This document shows positions 8,323 to 16,842 of a stretch of 64,000 nucleotides of DNA, in pieces. This DNA comes from Janibacter sp. Soil728 (GTDB lineage Bacteria; Actinomycetota; Actinomycetes; Actinomycetales; Dermatophilaceae). The position numbers were made by a program, and so were the translations under genes. The first letter of the stretch is position 1. Every line of letters starts with the position of its first letter. Where the stretch lies: positions 434,289 through 498,288 of the forward strand of contig NZ_LMRZ01000001.1 in assembly GCF_001428305.1 (NCBI RefSeq), given 5' to 3'. The notes beneath the pieces were generated by a model. It was not told where the DNA came from and searched no databases. It saw nothing but the letters and a program-made list of their open reading frames with translations.

Positions 8323-8811
8323 TCAGGCGATCGGGAAGATCAGGCAGCTCGCCACCGCATGCGCGATGACCCGGTCCCGGGAGTCGGTGATGCGCGCCTC
8401 CGCGGTGGCCGTCCGCCGACCGATCGTCGTCACCTCGCCGCGGCAGCGCAGCAGACCGCTGTCGAGGTCGGCCTTGCGGGTGAACTTGATGGTCAGGTCG
8501 AGCGATGTGTAGCCGGTGCCGGCGGACAGCTTGGTCTGCACGGCACAGCCGAGCGCGGAGTCGGCCATCGTGGCGAGCATCCCGCCGTGCACCGACCCGA
8601 TCGGGTTGAAGTGCCACTCGGCGGGCTCCATCTCGAAGACCGCCCACCCGTCACCGAACTCGACCGGCACGATCCCGGTCGACGCGCTCAGCGGCGGGTG
8701 CGGCAGCTCGCCCGTCGCCATGCGGTTGAGGAAGTCGAGGCCATCGGTCGTCGCCGCGGCCTGTGCCAGGACCTGCGGGTCCTGCCAGGTGAAGGTTCGC
8801 TCCCGGCTCAT
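8323..8811 (-). CDS. PaaI family hotdog-fold thioesterase
   Basis: A 162-residue hotdog-fold protein with NPIGSVHGGMLATMADSALGCAV, the PaaI signature (HGGxxxxxxD) containing the catalytic aspartate and the oxyanion-forming HGG, followed by TSLDLTIKFTRKA. PaaI-type thioesterases hydrolyse acyl-CoA, often aromatic acyl-CoA. Its ATG (8811) overlaps the TGA of the upstream MDR-hydrolase fusion by four bases, so it is the second gene of an operon that probably handles an acyl-CoA or carbonyl compound, under the HxlR regulator at 10771. Confidence 0.9.
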   Translation of the reverse strand: MSRERTFTWQDPQVLAQAAATTDGLDFLNRMATGELPHPPLSASTGIVPVEFGDGWAVFEMEPAEWHFNPIGSVHGGMLATMADSALGCAVQTKLSAGTGYTSLDLTIKFTRKADLDSGLLRCRGEVTTIGRRTATAEARITDSRDRVIAHAVASCLIFPIA

Positions 8812-10685
8812 GACGCCGCCAGGTGCTTCAGCAGCGCCGCGGTGAAGGCCTCGCCGTGCTGGAAGACGCCACCGTGGCCCGAGTTCGGATAGATCTCGAG
8901 GGTGCTGCCGGGGATGCGGCGGTGCAGGTCCTGCGACAGGACCGACGGCACCATCTTGTCGGCGTCACCGTTGGCGATCAGGGTCGGCGCCGTGATGCGG
9001 GAGAGGTCCTGCGGCTGCGCCCGACCCCACCTCTTGATGGCCTCGATCTGGGTGTGGAAGCCCGTCAGCGGCATCGGCTCGTCCCGGTCCATGACCCGGG
9101 CGCCGATGCGCGCGAGGTACTCCCGCGCGGCCTGCTTGCCGGTCGCGTCGCGGTGGAAGAAGAGGAACTCCTTGGGGTCCGTCCGCGCGAGGGCCCCACG
9201 CAGCACGTCGGCGTAGATGTAGGCACCGCCGGTCGGCCGGTCGATGCCCTCGCCACCCGCCGGGCCGGTCCCGGTGAGCACCAGCCGACGCACGAGCTCT
9301 GGGTGGTCGAGCGTCACCTGCTGCGCGACGAAACCGCCGAGGGAGAAGCCGAAGAGATCGACCTGCCGCAGCCCCATCGCCTCGATGAAGGCGACCGCCG
9401 CATCGGCCATGCCCTGGACGGTCGCAGCCACCTTGCCGGTGGACCCGCCCGTGCCCGGCAGCCCGACCGCGATGACGCGGTGCTCCTGCGCCAGCGCGTC
9501 CACGACCGCCGGGTCCCACTCGTCGAGCGTCGCCGCGAGGTGGGTCAGCAGCACGACCGGGGTGCCCCGGTCAGGGCCGAGCTCTCGGTAGACGAGGGAC
9601 TCGTCCGCGGCCGAGATCCGCTGTGTCGCAGCGGTGCTCCACGTCATCGCCCGGGGGGTCGCCCCCTTCGTGCTGGTGGTCGTGGTCTCGTCCTCGAGGG
9701 TCACGACGACCTTGCCCCGGTTGCTTCCGGACAGCGCCACGTCGAGGGCCTCCTTGGTCTGGGCGAAGGGGAGGGTCGTCCCGACCTGCGGGCGGATGAT
9801 GCCCGCGTCGACGAGCTCCGCGCCACGGCGCAGGTGCTCGCGGTCGGGCCGGATGAAGAGGAATCGGTACCTGACGCCGAGCGCGGCGGCGCGGCGGCGC
9901 ACCTTCGCGCTGAGCCCCCGGATCGCGACCTTGACGACCGGGTTGACGCCCGCCTGGTCGGCGAAGTCCGGGTCGGGCGGGCCGGTGATCCCGATGACGA
10001 GACCGCCGCGGCGCACGACGCCCAGCGACGTCTCCAGCGTCTCGCCACCCTGCGTGTCGAGGACCAGGTCGACGTCGGAGAGGACCTCGGCGAAGTCCTC
10101 CGTGGCGTAGTCGATGACGATGTCCGCGCCGAGCCCCCGGACGAGGTCCGCGTTCTTCGCACTGGCAGTCGTCGCGACCGTGGCCCCGAGGTGCTTGGCC
10201 AGCTGGACGGCGACCGTGCCGACGCCGCCGGAGCCGCCGTGGATCAGGACGGTCTGGCCGGCCTGCAGGCCACCCATCTCGACGAGTGCCTGCCAGGCGG
10301 TCAACCACACGACGGGAAGGGAGGCGGCCTCGGCCGTCGTGATGGTCGCCGGCGCCTCGGTCAGGTTGCTCTCGGGCACCGCGATGACCTCCGCGTAGGC
10401 GCCCATCCGGGCCTGGTCGGCGTAGCCGAAGACCCGGGTGCCGGGCTCGAGGCCGGTGACCTCGGCCCCCTTCGCGATGACCTCGCCGGCGAACTCGCTG
10501 CCCATGACCATCGGCAGCCTGAAGGGGAAGATCTGCTTGAACTCGCCGGAGCGGACGCGCTCGTCGGCGTGGTTGACGCCCGCGGCGGCCACCCGGACGA
10601 GCACCTCGTCGGGGCCGGCCGTGGGGACCGGCATGTCGACGCGCCGCATGGGGGAGGAGTACTTCTCGAGGACGAAGGCCTGCAT
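8808..10685 (-). CDS. Fusion of zinc-independent MDR (quinone oxidoreductase-like) and alpha/beta hydrolase
   Basis: One uninterrupted frame encodes 625 residues with two complete enzymes. Residues 1 to about 333 are a medium-chain reductase of the QOR type: MQAFVLEKYSSP start, GVNHADERVRSGEF, GSEFAGEVIAKG, the nucleotide-binding HGGSGGVGTVAVQLAK and DLVLDTQGG. A linker of about 13 residues (EDETTTTSTKGAT) leads to M347, where an alpha/beta hydrolase begins: THLAATLDEWDP, nucleophile elbow GFSLGG, and a late GHGG histidine. No stop or good ribosome site separates them, so the fusion appears real. A CCCCTTCG motif copy (9663-9670) lies exactly in the linker. The gene is coupled to the downstream thioesterase and divergent from an HxlR regulator. 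A sequencing or assembly loss of a stop cannot be excluded. Confidence 0.82.
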   Translation of the reverse strand: MQAFVLEKYSSPMRRVDMPVPTAGPDEVLVRVAAAGVNHADERVRSGEFKQIFPFRLPMVMGSEFAGEVIAKGAEVTGLEPGTRVFGYADQARMGAYAEVIAVPESNLTEAPATITTAEAASLPVVWLTAWQALVEMGGLQAGQTVLIHGGSGGVGTVAVQLAKHLGATVATTASAKNADLVRGLGADIVIDYATEDFAEVLSDVDLVLDTQGGETLETSLGVVRRGGLVIGITGPPDPDFADQAGVNPVVKVAIRGLSAKVRRRAAALGVRYRFLFIRPDREHLRRGAELVDAGIIRPQVGTTLPFAQTKEALDVALSGSNRGKVVVTLEDETTTTSTKGATPRAMTWSTAATQRISAADESLVYRELGPDRGTPVVLLTHLAATLDEWDPAVVDALAQEHRVIAVGLPGTGGSTGKVAATVQGMADAAVAFIEAMGLRQVDLFGFSLGGFVAQQVTLDHPELVRRLVLTGTGPAGGEGIDRPTGGAYIYADVLRGALARTDPKEFLFFHRDATGKQAAREYLARIGARVMDRDEPMPLTGFHTQIEAIKRWGRAQPQDLSRITAPTLIANGDADKMVPSVLSQDLHRRIPGSTLEIYPNSGHGGVFQHGEAFTAALLKHLAAS

Positions 10686-10706
10686 GGTGACTGCCTGACG
10701 TAGGTG

Positions 10707-10757
10707 GTTGCAATCTGTTACTGGTGACGCTATGGCATAGTGGTTACACAATGCAAC
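10707..10757. promoter_or_regulatory. Divergent promoter region with inverted repeats (HxlR operator)
   Basis: GTTGCA (10707-10712) and TGCAAC (10752-10757) form an inverted pair around an 11-base palindrome CTATGGCATAG (10730-10740), and the word GTTAC occurs twice between them. The region is AT-rich relative to the genome and separates the MDR-hydrolase and HxlR starts, so it is the likely binding site for HxlR control of both. Confidence 0.45.
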
Positions 10758-10770
10758 TGGTGGAGGACCG

Positions 10771-11193
10771 ATGATCACGTCACCGCGCTCGGGCTGCCCG
10801 ATCAACCGCGGGCTCGAGGTGCTGGGCGACCAGTGGAGCCTGGTGATCCTGCGCGACATCGCTGCCTACGACCGCCGCGGGTTCCGCGAGCTGCTCACCG
10901 GCAACGCCGAGGGCATCAGCGCCCCGGTTCTCTCCCGCAGGCTGACCGACCTCACGACCGCCGGCCTCCTCGTGAAGTCACCGACCCCCCGAGGCAAGCA
11001 GGGGCGCTACTCCCTCACCGAGCTGGGCATCGCCACCCTGCCCGTGATGGTCGAGCTCGCCCGGTTTGGCATGGCCGTCGACCCGAGCACCGCGGATGCG
11101 CAGCCGGAGTTCGTCCGCACGGGCGACGCCGACGAGGTCGCGACCTGGCAGCACGTCCTGCGCGAGCGGCACCTCGTCACCGCGGAGCGGTGA
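10771..11193 (+). CDS. HxlR family transcriptional regulator
   Basis: 140 residues. The opening SGCPINRGLEVLGDQWSLVILRDI and the following FRELL..AEGISAPVLSRRLTDLTTAGLL are the diagnostic HxlR winged helix with its conserved CP cysteine (C10) near the N-terminus. In several HxlR proteins that cysteine senses electrophiles or disulfide stress, which would suit a target operon with a quinone-reductase-like enzyme; that link is inference. It is divergent from the MDR-hydrolase fusion. Confidence 0.92.
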   Translation: MITSPRSGCPINRGLEVLGDQWSLVILRDIAAYDRRGFRELLTGNAEGISAPVLSRRLTDLTTAGLLVKSPTPRGKQGRYSLTELGIATLPVMVELARFGMAVDPSTADAQPEFVRTGDADEVATWQHVLRERHLVTAER

Positions 11194-11219
11194 ACCGCAC
11201 CGCTCGTAGACTGCCGCGC

Positions 11220-11753
11220 ATGACGCCCTGCCGCCTGCACATCACCGGCGCCAGCGGGACCGGCACGACCACGCTCGGCCGTCGGCTCGCCACGCAGTGG
11301 GCGGTGCCGCATGCCGACTCGGACGACTACTTCTGGGTGCCGACCTCGCCGCCGTACACGACCAAGCGCGAGGAGGCCGCGCGGATCCGCCTGATGCGCG
11401 AGGTCTTCGTCGGCCGCGACGCCTGGGTGCTGTCCGGGTCGCTCATGGGGTGGGGCGACCCGCTCACCCAGAGCTTCGATGCCGTCGTCTTCCTCTCCGT
11501 CGACCACGACGTGCGGATGAGCCGCCTCCACGCCCGGGAGGTGACCCGCTACGGGTCGCGCATCGAGCCCGGCGGCCTGCACGAGAGCGCGCACCGCGAC
11601 TTCATGGACTGGGCGAGCGGTTATGAGGACCCCACGACCGACGGCCGCAACCGGGCCCAGCACGAAGCGTGGCTCGCCACCCTGACCTGCCCGGTGCTTC
11701 GCCTCGACAGCACCCGCGGAGTCGACGAGCTCGTGGCCGAGATCGCGGGGTAG
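11220..11753 (+). CDS. P-loop nucleotide/small-molecule kinase-like protein
   Basis: 177 residues starting MTPCRLHITGASGTGTTTLGRRLA: a Walker A motif at about residues 9-17 immediately after the first strand, as in adenylate kinase-like and shikimate kinase-like P-loop kinases. DSDDYFW follows, then a lid-like arginine-rich region. The family is usually annotated AAA family ATPase or adenylate kinase-like; the phosphoryl acceptor is unknown. A -10-like TAGACT at 11207-11212, seven bases before the ATG, suggests an independent leaderless transcript rather than cotranscription with hxlR. Confidence 0.78.
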   Translation: MTPCRLHITGASGTGTTTLGRRLATQWAVPHADSDDYFWVPTSPPYTTKREEAARIRLMREVFVGRDAWVLSGSLMGWGDPLTQSFDAVVFLSVDHDVRMSRLHAREVTRYGSRIEPGGLHESAHRDFMDWASGYEDPTTDGRNRAQHEAWLATLTCPVLRLDSTRGVDELVAEIAG

Positions 11754-11775
11754 CGCCCCCTTCGCCGCGCCGGTC

Positions 11776-11991
11776 TCAGACCTCGTCGCGCTCGTCCTCG
11801 TCGTCCGGGACGGGCTGCGACTGCTCCCAGACATCGGCGGGATTGGCATCGTCGCTCAGCCCGAGGGGCTCCTCGGGCAGGCTCTGACCGTCCTCGTCCT
11901 GCGTGCCTGTCGACAGTCGTTGGTCGGCGGCATCTGCCTCGGGGACGTCGTCGGGGAGATCGTCCGCGGGTTCCGGTGTCCGAGTGCTCAT
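11776..11991 (-). CDS. Small very acidic protein of unknown function
   Basis: 71 residues, about one third Asp+Glu, no hydrophobic core, presumably disordered. Two related motifs are seen: VPEADAADQ near residue 15-23 and NPADVWEQSQPV near 49-60, i.e. a duplicated P-(E/x)-A-D-x-x-(D/E)Q pattern that recurs in small actinobacterial proteins of unknown role. The start ATG 11991 is preceded by GGAGCG. I do not recognise a function. It converges on the P-loop kinase gene with 22 bases between stops. Confidence 0.65.
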   Translation of the reverse strand: MSTRTPEPADDLPDDVPEADAADQRLSTGTQDEDGQSLPEEPLGLSDDANPADVWEQSQPVPDDEDERDEV

Positions 11992-12127
11992 GATCGCTCC
12001 TGTGCGCTGGGGGCGGTGGCTCCTCGAGGCTAGCGAATCCGCGCCCTCTCGGTCACGGTGACAGGATCGCCGCGGGGCGCCTCGAGGCGCGACCCACCGC
12101 GCGGACCGGTGGCTCGCCTTGACCCGT

Positions 12128-12598
12128 TCACAGCCCCAGCTCGCTGAGTCCGGGGTGATCGGGAGGTCTCGGGGTGCCAAGCTCCCAGTGGAACTTGCGG
12201 TCCGCATCATCGATCTCCAGGTCGTTGATGCTCGAATGCCGCCAACGCATCAATCCGTTCTGGTCGAACTCCCAGTTCTCGTTTCCGAACGATCGGTACC
12301 ACGATCCGGTGGTGGCCTGCGACTCATAGCAGTAGCGGACGGCGATCCGGGTCTCGGTGAATGCCCAGAGCTCCTTGATCAATCGATAGTTCAGCTCGCG
12401 GGCCCATTTCTGCTCCAAGAACTCGATGATCTGCTCGCGACCCTGGACGAAGGATGTCCGATTACGCCACCAGCTGTCAGCGGTGTACGCCAACGCGACA
12501 CTGGCGGGGTCCTGCCTGTTCCACGCGTCTTCAGCGCCGCGGACCTTCCGAGTCGCGGTCTCGAGGGTGAACGGAGGGGTGGGCGGTTTGATCGTCAT
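12128..12598 (-). CDS. DUF1348 (NTF2-like fold) protein
   Basis: 156 residues beginning [27 protein letters not shown]. The motifs [72 protein letters not shown] are those of DUF1348, a nuclear transport factor 2-like family with unknown activity. ATG 12598 was chosen because all family similarity starts there; an in-frame extension to 12673 has none. It is well conserved and probably complete. Confidence 0.88.
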   Translation of the reverse strand: MTIKPPTPPFTLETATRKVRGAEDAWNRQDPASVALAYTADSWWRNRTSFVQGREQIIEFLEQKWARELNYRLIKELWAFTETRIAVRYCYESQATTGSWYRSFGNENWEFDQNGLMRWRHSSINDLEIDDADRKFHWELGTPRPPDHPGLSELGL

Positions 12599-12690
12599 GA
12601 CGAGCCTCCAGGTGACTGTCTCAGCGCACTGCCGCGGGTCGCTGGCCTCGTCTGACCAGCGACCCGTGGTCACGTGCGTTCTTCCGTGGA

Positions 12691-13863
12691 TCAGCGCAGC
12701 GGGAGCGCGATCACCTGACCTCCACCGGGCGCCACGCTGCCGGCCGTGACATAGGCGGTCTGACCCGTGATCGCGATGCCGTACGGAGCGAAGAGGCCCC
12801 CGGCGACGACGCTCGCGTCTCCGCCCCCCTTCGGGATCGAGACGACGGAGCCGACGGGGCCGCCGAGCAGGCCCTCGCTGGCGATCTGCACGGCGTACAG
12901 GACCCCACCCGGGCCGAAGGCGAGGTCGGTGACATTGGTCAGGCCGCTCGCGTAGACGCTGACGGCGCCGCTCGAGTCGACCTTGTAGATGTTGGCCAGA
13001 CCCTTTTCGAAGGGGAAGCCGGTGAGCTGGCTGACGTACAGCGAGCCGTCGGGACCAGTGATGGCGGACGTGGGGACCGCCTGAGCCGGGATCTTGGTGC
13101 CGGGCGGCAGGCCGAGGAAGGGGGGCGCCGTCGCCATCTGCGCCTGGAAGGTGGCGTGGGTGGTCATGGAGCCGTCCTTGGCGACCTCGATCAGGTCGTT
13201 GCCGCCGGCGTCAGCGACGACGTAGCCCGACCCGACCTGGGTGAAGCCGGTCGGGTTGCTGTCCGGCGCATCGGTCGGCGGCACCGGGTTGTGGGCGGCC
13301 TCGTGAGCGGCGAGATCGGCCACGAGAGTCGTCGTGGACGAGCCGATCGTGCCTGTCCGCAAGGTCCCCATCTGCGCGAGCTCGGGGTGCTCGGTGCGGA
13401 CCGCCGGGTCGTTGCCGAGACCGATGGTCAGGACCAAGGTCTTGGACCCCTGGGCCATGACGTCCTGCGGCCCGGTGGCGTTGGAGCCGCGCGGCGGGGC
13501 CGCGGGATCATCGGAGGGCGCGGAGCCGAGCGAAGGGAGACCAGTGAGGACACGCGACTGGGTGCCCTTGTTGACGTCGATCCGGGTGATGGCACCGGAC
13601 ATGCCGAAGCAGGCTGGGCCCTCGGCGGTGTCGATGCAGGGACCGTCACCACCGACTCCGGCCTCGGCGACGAAGAGGTCGTTGCCCGGGCCGAGCGAGA
13701 GGTGGCGGGGGTTGTCGAGGCCGCTGGCGACGACGGTGTACCCGGGGTCCGCGGCCGCGGCTCCCGGGAGGGCGACCAAGGCGGCGGCGAGAGCCGCGGA
13801 GCCAAGGGTGGGGAGGGCGATCCGACGTCTACGCCGGGCAGAGAGGAACGACGACGTTGTCAT
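12691..13863 (-). CDS. ScyD/ScyE family secreted beta-propeller protein
   Basis: 390 residues with a signal peptide ([29 protein letters not shown], cleavage near residue 38) and repeated blade-like motifs such as [62 protein letters not shown] and [18 protein letters not shown]. This is the ScyD/ScyE or NHL-like six-bladed propeller family. In cyanobacteria ScyD/ScyE are linked to scytonemin export, but actinobacterial members are orphan secreted proteins and no scytonemin genes are nearby, so the role here is unknown. Start ATG 13863. Confidence 0.85.
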   Translation of the reverse strand: MTTSSFLSARRRRRIALPTLGSAALAAALVALPGAAAADPGYTVVASGLDNPRHLSLGPGNDLFVAEAGVGGDGPCIDTAEGPACFGMSGAITRIDVNKGTQSRVLTGLPSLGSAPSDDPAAPPRGSNATGPQDVMAQGSKTLVLTIGLGNDPAVRTEHPELAQMGTLRTGTIGSSTTTLVADLAAHEAAHNPVPPTDAPDSNPTGFTQVGSGYVVADAGGNDLIEVAKDGSMTTHATFQAQMATAPPFLGLPPGTKIPAQAVPTSAITGPDGSLYVSQLTGFPFEKGLANIYKVDSSGAVSVYASGLTNVTDLAFGPGGVLYAVQIASEGLLGGPVGSVVSIPKGGGDASVVAGGLFAPYGIAITGQTAYVTAGSVAPGGGQVIALPLR

Positions 13864-14152
13864 ATCTGTTCTCTTTTCAACAGGGACGGGGCCCTGGGAC
13901 GGGCGCCGCGCCTCCTCAGGGTCCCACCGTCGGCACGCCCTGCCAAGGGTCATGATGTTGGCGATGACCCCAGTGGTGGGACTGAAGGCGAGCTCCTGCA
14001 AGGACCTTCGCCCGACCGACGCCACGACCTACTGCCGAGCTCGACGGCGTAGTCGCCCGCGGGCAACCCCCTTCGCTCCGAGGTGGCTTGGTGGTGGGCG
14101 CGGCGCCCACGATGCACTGACCTCCTCGACGCGCTGAGTGCAAGATGGGCGG

Positions 14153-14491
14153 ATGGCTGATCCGCGCACGACACTGCACGAGGAGCGAAGGGGGACCCTC
14201 GCCCGCCTCGCGACGCTCACCGGGGACTTCGCGGCCATCGTCGAGGCCAGCGAGGGGAGCAATGCCGACGACGAGCACGACCCCGAGGGCGCGACGATCG
14301 CCTTCGAGCGCTCGCAGCTCGACGCGCTCGTCCAGCAGGCGCGCCACCACGTGAGCGAGATCGACGCCGCGCTGGAACGCCTCGACGCCGGCACCTATGG
14401 CATCTGCGAGAGGTGCGGTCGGCCGATCGCACCGGGCCGGCTCGAGGCGCGGCCGGTCGCGCGGACCTGCATCGGGTGCGCGTCGGGCTGA
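14153..14491 (+). CDS. TraR/DksA-type zinc finger protein
   Basis: 112 residues: a helical N-terminal coiled-coil (RRGTLARLATLTGDFAAIVE..., DALVQQARHHVSEIDAALERLDAGTYG) followed by a C4 zinc finger, CERC...CIGC, close to the C-terminus. This is the DksA/TraR architecture of proteins that enter the RNA polymerase secondary channel, though actinobacterial short members may have other roles. ATG 14153 has CAAGAT 6 bases upstream, a possible leaderless -10. It overlaps a doubtful antisense small gene at 14395-14754. Confidence 0.87.
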   Translation: MADPRTTLHEERRGTLARLATLTGDFAAIVEASEGSNADDEHDPEGATIAFERSQLDALVQQARHHVSEIDAALERLDAGTYGICERCGRPIAPGRLEARPVARTCIGCASG

Positions 14492-14754
14492 GGCGGCGGC
14501 GAGCGCTCTCGAGCCCACGGCTCGAGGGTCGGGGCGAGGTGCGCCGTGGCCGAAGGTGCTCGTCGGGCATCGATGGGACCGGATCCTTGCCGGGATCGTC
14601 GATGCCCGCGGCAGGTGGTCACCCGCGGTGGGCCGGACCCGATGATCACCTCGAACTCCAGGAGCAGCAGCTCTTCGTCCTGCAGGACGACGTCGACAAA
14701 CCGCTCGCGGGTGGTGTCGAGGATGTCGTCGTGCTCGATCAGTGCCATGGTCAT
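14395..14754 (-). CDS. Possible small protein downstream of hsp20 (unrecognised, perhaps degraded)
   Basis: A 119-codon frame just behind hsp20, only 13 bases after its stop. The first 40 residues (MALIEHDDILDTTRERFVDVVLQDEELLLLEFEVIIGSG) look like real coding sequence, with an acidic helical pattern ending in EFEVII that resembles short hypothetical proteins I associate with this neighbourhood in other actinobacteria. The rest is arginine/proline-rich and runs antisense into the DksA-like gene. A frameshift near 14640, with a shorter true product, is likely. I give no function. Confidence 0.35.
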   Translation of the reverse strand: MTMALIEHDDILDTTRERFVDVVLQDEELLLLEFEVIIGSGPPRVTTCRGHRRSRQGSGPIDARRAPSATAHLAPTLEPWARERSPPPQPDAHPMQVRATGRASSRPGAIGRPHLSQMP

Positions 14755-14767
14755 GTCGCACCCCTGG

Positions 14768-15205
14768 TCACGCGTCGATCGCCGTGTGACCACCGCCCCG
14801 GGCGGTGATCTGGATCTTGCGGGGCTTGGCCTGCTCGGCCACCGGGATCCGCAGTGTGAGGACACCGGCGTCGTAGGCGGCGTCGATGCTGCTGGTGTCC
14901 AGGTTGTCCCCGAGGATCAGCTGCCGGGTGAAGGTGCCCCTGCGCCTCTCGGCAGCGATCATCTCCTGTCCAGCGTCTCTGGCCGGGCGCTCCGCCCGCA
15001 CGGTGACCACGTTGCGCTCGACGTCCAGGTCGACGTCCTCCGCCCGGAGGCCGGGCAGGTCGAACTCGACGACGAAGGTGTCACCCTCACGCCACGCATC
15101 CATCGGCATCGATGTGGGGGCCAGGCTCCCGTCACCGCGGAACAGCTGCTGGGTCACCCTGTCCAGCTCACGGAACGGGTCGGTGCGCATCAGCATCTGC
15201 GTCAT
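14768..15205 (-). CDS. Hsp20 / alpha-crystallin family small heat shock protein
   Basis: 145 residues. The alpha-crystallin domain runs from about residue 35: [39 protein letters not shown], then [36 protein letters not shown], with the C-terminal PRKIQI segment standing for the I-x-I anchor. The chaperone forms oligomers that hold unfolding proteins. ATG 15205 is preceded by AAGGAGT. The gene is divergent from an HspR-like MerR regulator, the usual arrangement for heat-shock repression of small Hsps in actinobacteria. Confidence 0.95.
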   Translation of the reverse strand: MTQMLMRTDPFRELDRVTQQLFRGDGSLAPTSMPMDAWREGDTFVVEFDLPGLRAEDVDLDVERNVVTVRAERPARDAGQEMIAAERRRGTFTRQLILGDNLDTSSIDAAYDAGVLTLRIPVAEQAKPRKIQITARGGGHTAIDA

Positions 15206-15309
15206 CTTCGGACTCCTTCCTCGTGTTGACCACCTCCACAATCTGTGACGGTGGTGATAGATTTTTTATAGCAGACACCAAGGACGTACTCAAGAGGCAC
15301 TGGAGAATC

Positions 15310-15597
15310 ATGACGACGGACCCGGCACGAGGCGTGTACGGCATCTCGGTGGCGGCCGACCTGGTGGGCATGGGCTCGCAGCAGTTGCGCTGGTACGAGA
15401 CGCAGGGGCTGTTGAGCCCGGATCGCACCGAGGGAGGCACCAGGCGCTACAGCGAGGACGACCTGGTGCGTCTGCGCCGCATCGACGTGCTCCTCGACGC
15501 CGGACTCAACACCGCCGGCATCTCGATGGTCATCGACCTGCAGGACGAGGTCGATGGTCTGCGTGAGGAGCTGGCGAAGGGCAATCTCGACACCTGA
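15310..15597 (+). CDS. MerR family, HspR-like regulator
   Basis: 95 residues: GVYGISVAADLVGMGSQQLRWYETQGLLSPDRTEGGTRRYSEDDLVRLRRI is the HspR form of the MerR winged helix (note YGIS..A.L.GMG.QQLR.YE..GL..P.R..GGTRRYS), followed by a short coiled-coil. It is shorter than full HspR (about 130-150) and lacks the C-terminal tail. It is divergent from hsp20 and likely represses it. A half HAIR element (ACTCAAG, 15288-15294) is in the intergenic region, but the partner half is not seen. Confidence 0.88.
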   Translation: MTTDPARGVYGISVAADLVGMGSQQLRWYETQGLLSPDRTEGGTRRYSEDDLVRLRRIDVLLDAGLNTAGISMVIDLQDEVDGLREELAKGNLDT

Positions 15598-15620
15598 TGT
15601 GAGGACCGAGGAGGGCGAGC

Positions 15621-15896
15621 ATGACGACCATCTCTCAGCACCGACCGGCGACGACGCTCGAGCGTCCCATCGGCGCAGGCGGGCCCGCTCCGGGAGCCCA
15701 GCGCCCGACGGCCGCCGCGTCGGGGACCGACCTCTGCATGCTCACCGTGAGGGAGCTCATTGCCCAGCTGGCGCGCAGCGAGGACCAGCTCAAGCTCGCT
15801 CGCCTGCAGCAGGGTGAGCAGCAGGTCGGTTCGATGCGACAGCTGCGTGACCGGCAGGCAGCGATCATCCGGGAGCTGCGGTCTCGGCCCGCCTGA
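15621..15896 (+). CDS. Small hypothetical protein with C-terminal coiled-coil
   Basis: 91 residues; a Pro/Ala-rich disordered N-terminus (residues 1-37) then a helical segment LTVRELIAQLARSEDQLKLARLQQGEQQVGSMRQLRDRQAAIIRELRSR with heptad-like spacing. A good ribosome site (GAGGAGGG) precedes ATG 15621, 23 bases after the HspR-like stop, so the two are probably cotranscribed. I recognise no family; an oligomerising stress-related accessory is only a guess. Confidence 0.6.
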   Translation: MTTISQHRPATTLERPIGAGGPAPGAQRPTAAASGTDLCMLTVRELIAQLARSEDQLKLARLQQGEQQVGSMRQLRDRQAAIIRELRSRPA

Positions 15897-16094
15897 GCCG
15901 CCGTACCGGTTGAAAAGGCTGTACCGCCTCCCCGGAGGGGCTGGGAGGGGTCAGTCGGCGAGCAGGCGGGAGCGAGCTCGTCGAGCCGGCGAGCCAGCTC
16001 ATCGTCGCGTCGAGCGACTCGGCGACCGGTCGGCCGATGCCGCGGTTGGTGAACCAGGCGTAGCCACCCCCTTCGGGGCCGCAGCCCTCGCGGG

Positions 16095-16550
16095 TCAGTC
16101 GGTGGCAGCCGATCGGTGGTCCAAGCCGGTCCGCCAGACGCTGGGGTCCGCGACGGCGAACCGGCGGCCGGAGATGACATCGGGGGTGATGCGCACGAAG
16201 CGGTCCTTGCGCCCGCCGTGCCAGGGGTGCAGCGGGAGGTCGGCCGTGTCCATGACGTCGTGCTGCTCGGTGATCGAGTGCGCGCGGCCCCGGACGACGA
16301 CGCTCCATGCCTCGCCGGTGGCCTCGTCGAGACCGTCGGCCTCCAGCGCGACGGGGGTTCCGCTGATCCCGGCGACCTTGGTCCCCTCACCGGTGCGGAA
16401 GATGACGGTGCCCTGATCGACGACGAAGTTGAGCGGGAAGATGTCCGGATGGTCGTCGAGCCAGACCGCGAGACGGCCGACCGTGGTCGACCTCATCAAC
16501 GACCAGCACGCGTCGGCCGTCAGCTCTTGGACTGCCTGTGGAGCACTCAT
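16095..16550 (-). CDS. Pyridoxamine 5'-phosphate oxidase-like FMN/F420-binding split-barrel protein
   Basis: 151 residues. The opening LTADACWSLMRSTTVGRLAVWLDDHPDIFPLNFVVDQGTVIFRTGEGTKVAGISG is the split beta-barrel of the pyridoxamine 5'-phosphate oxidase superfamily, in the actinobacterial subgroup that reads INFVVDDGT-like and may use F420 or FMN. It is usually expressed under stress (DosR-like regulons in mycobacteria). No cofactor residue can be assigned with certainty. ATG 16550 has AGGCGG upstream. Confidence 0.85.
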   Translation of the reverse strand: MSAPQAVQELTADACWSLMRSTTVGRLAVWLDDHPDIFPLNFVVDQGTVIFRTGEGTKVAGISGTPVALEADGLDEATGEAWSVVVRGRAHSITEQHDVMDTADLPLHPWHGGRKDRFVRITPDVISGRRFAVADPSVWRTGLDHRSAATD

Positions 16551-16842
16551 TGTGCCGCCTCTCGAGGGTCCTTCGAGGTTAGCGCGGACCGCCAGGAGAG
16601 GCCATGGGGCGTCCAGGCTCCGGTAGCCGTCCCGATCCAGGAAGCCCCGGGATCGACCTCGGCCAAGACCCTTGGCCGGACTCGAGGAAGCTGCGGCTGG
16701 TGGAACGGTCCCGAGCAATTGGCCGCTGAGCAGCGGCGGGTCTTCGAAGCCTCTTGTCCACACCCCCAGGGCGAAGGGGGCGACCGTCCACAGGGCTTCG
16801 TGAGCCGGGGACGCTGTCGGTGCTCCTACTTACGATCGAGGT
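16551..16842. other. 292-base intergenic region
   Basis: Divergent promoter region of the split-barrel and HNH nuclease genes. It carries CGAAGGGG at about 16779-16786 and a -10-like TACGAT at 16831-16836 for the HNH gene. No small gene or structured RNA is convincing. Confidence 0.4.

Noticed and set aside
8823-10703. A 626-codon plus-strand frame opposite the MDR-hydrolase fusion
   Set aside because: Compositional shadow; the minus strand has all expected catalytic motifs.
15288-15294. ACTCAAG as a HAIR operator for the HspR-like regulator
   Set aside because: The partner CTTGAGT at the required spacing is absent; only a half-site, so control by this element is unproven.
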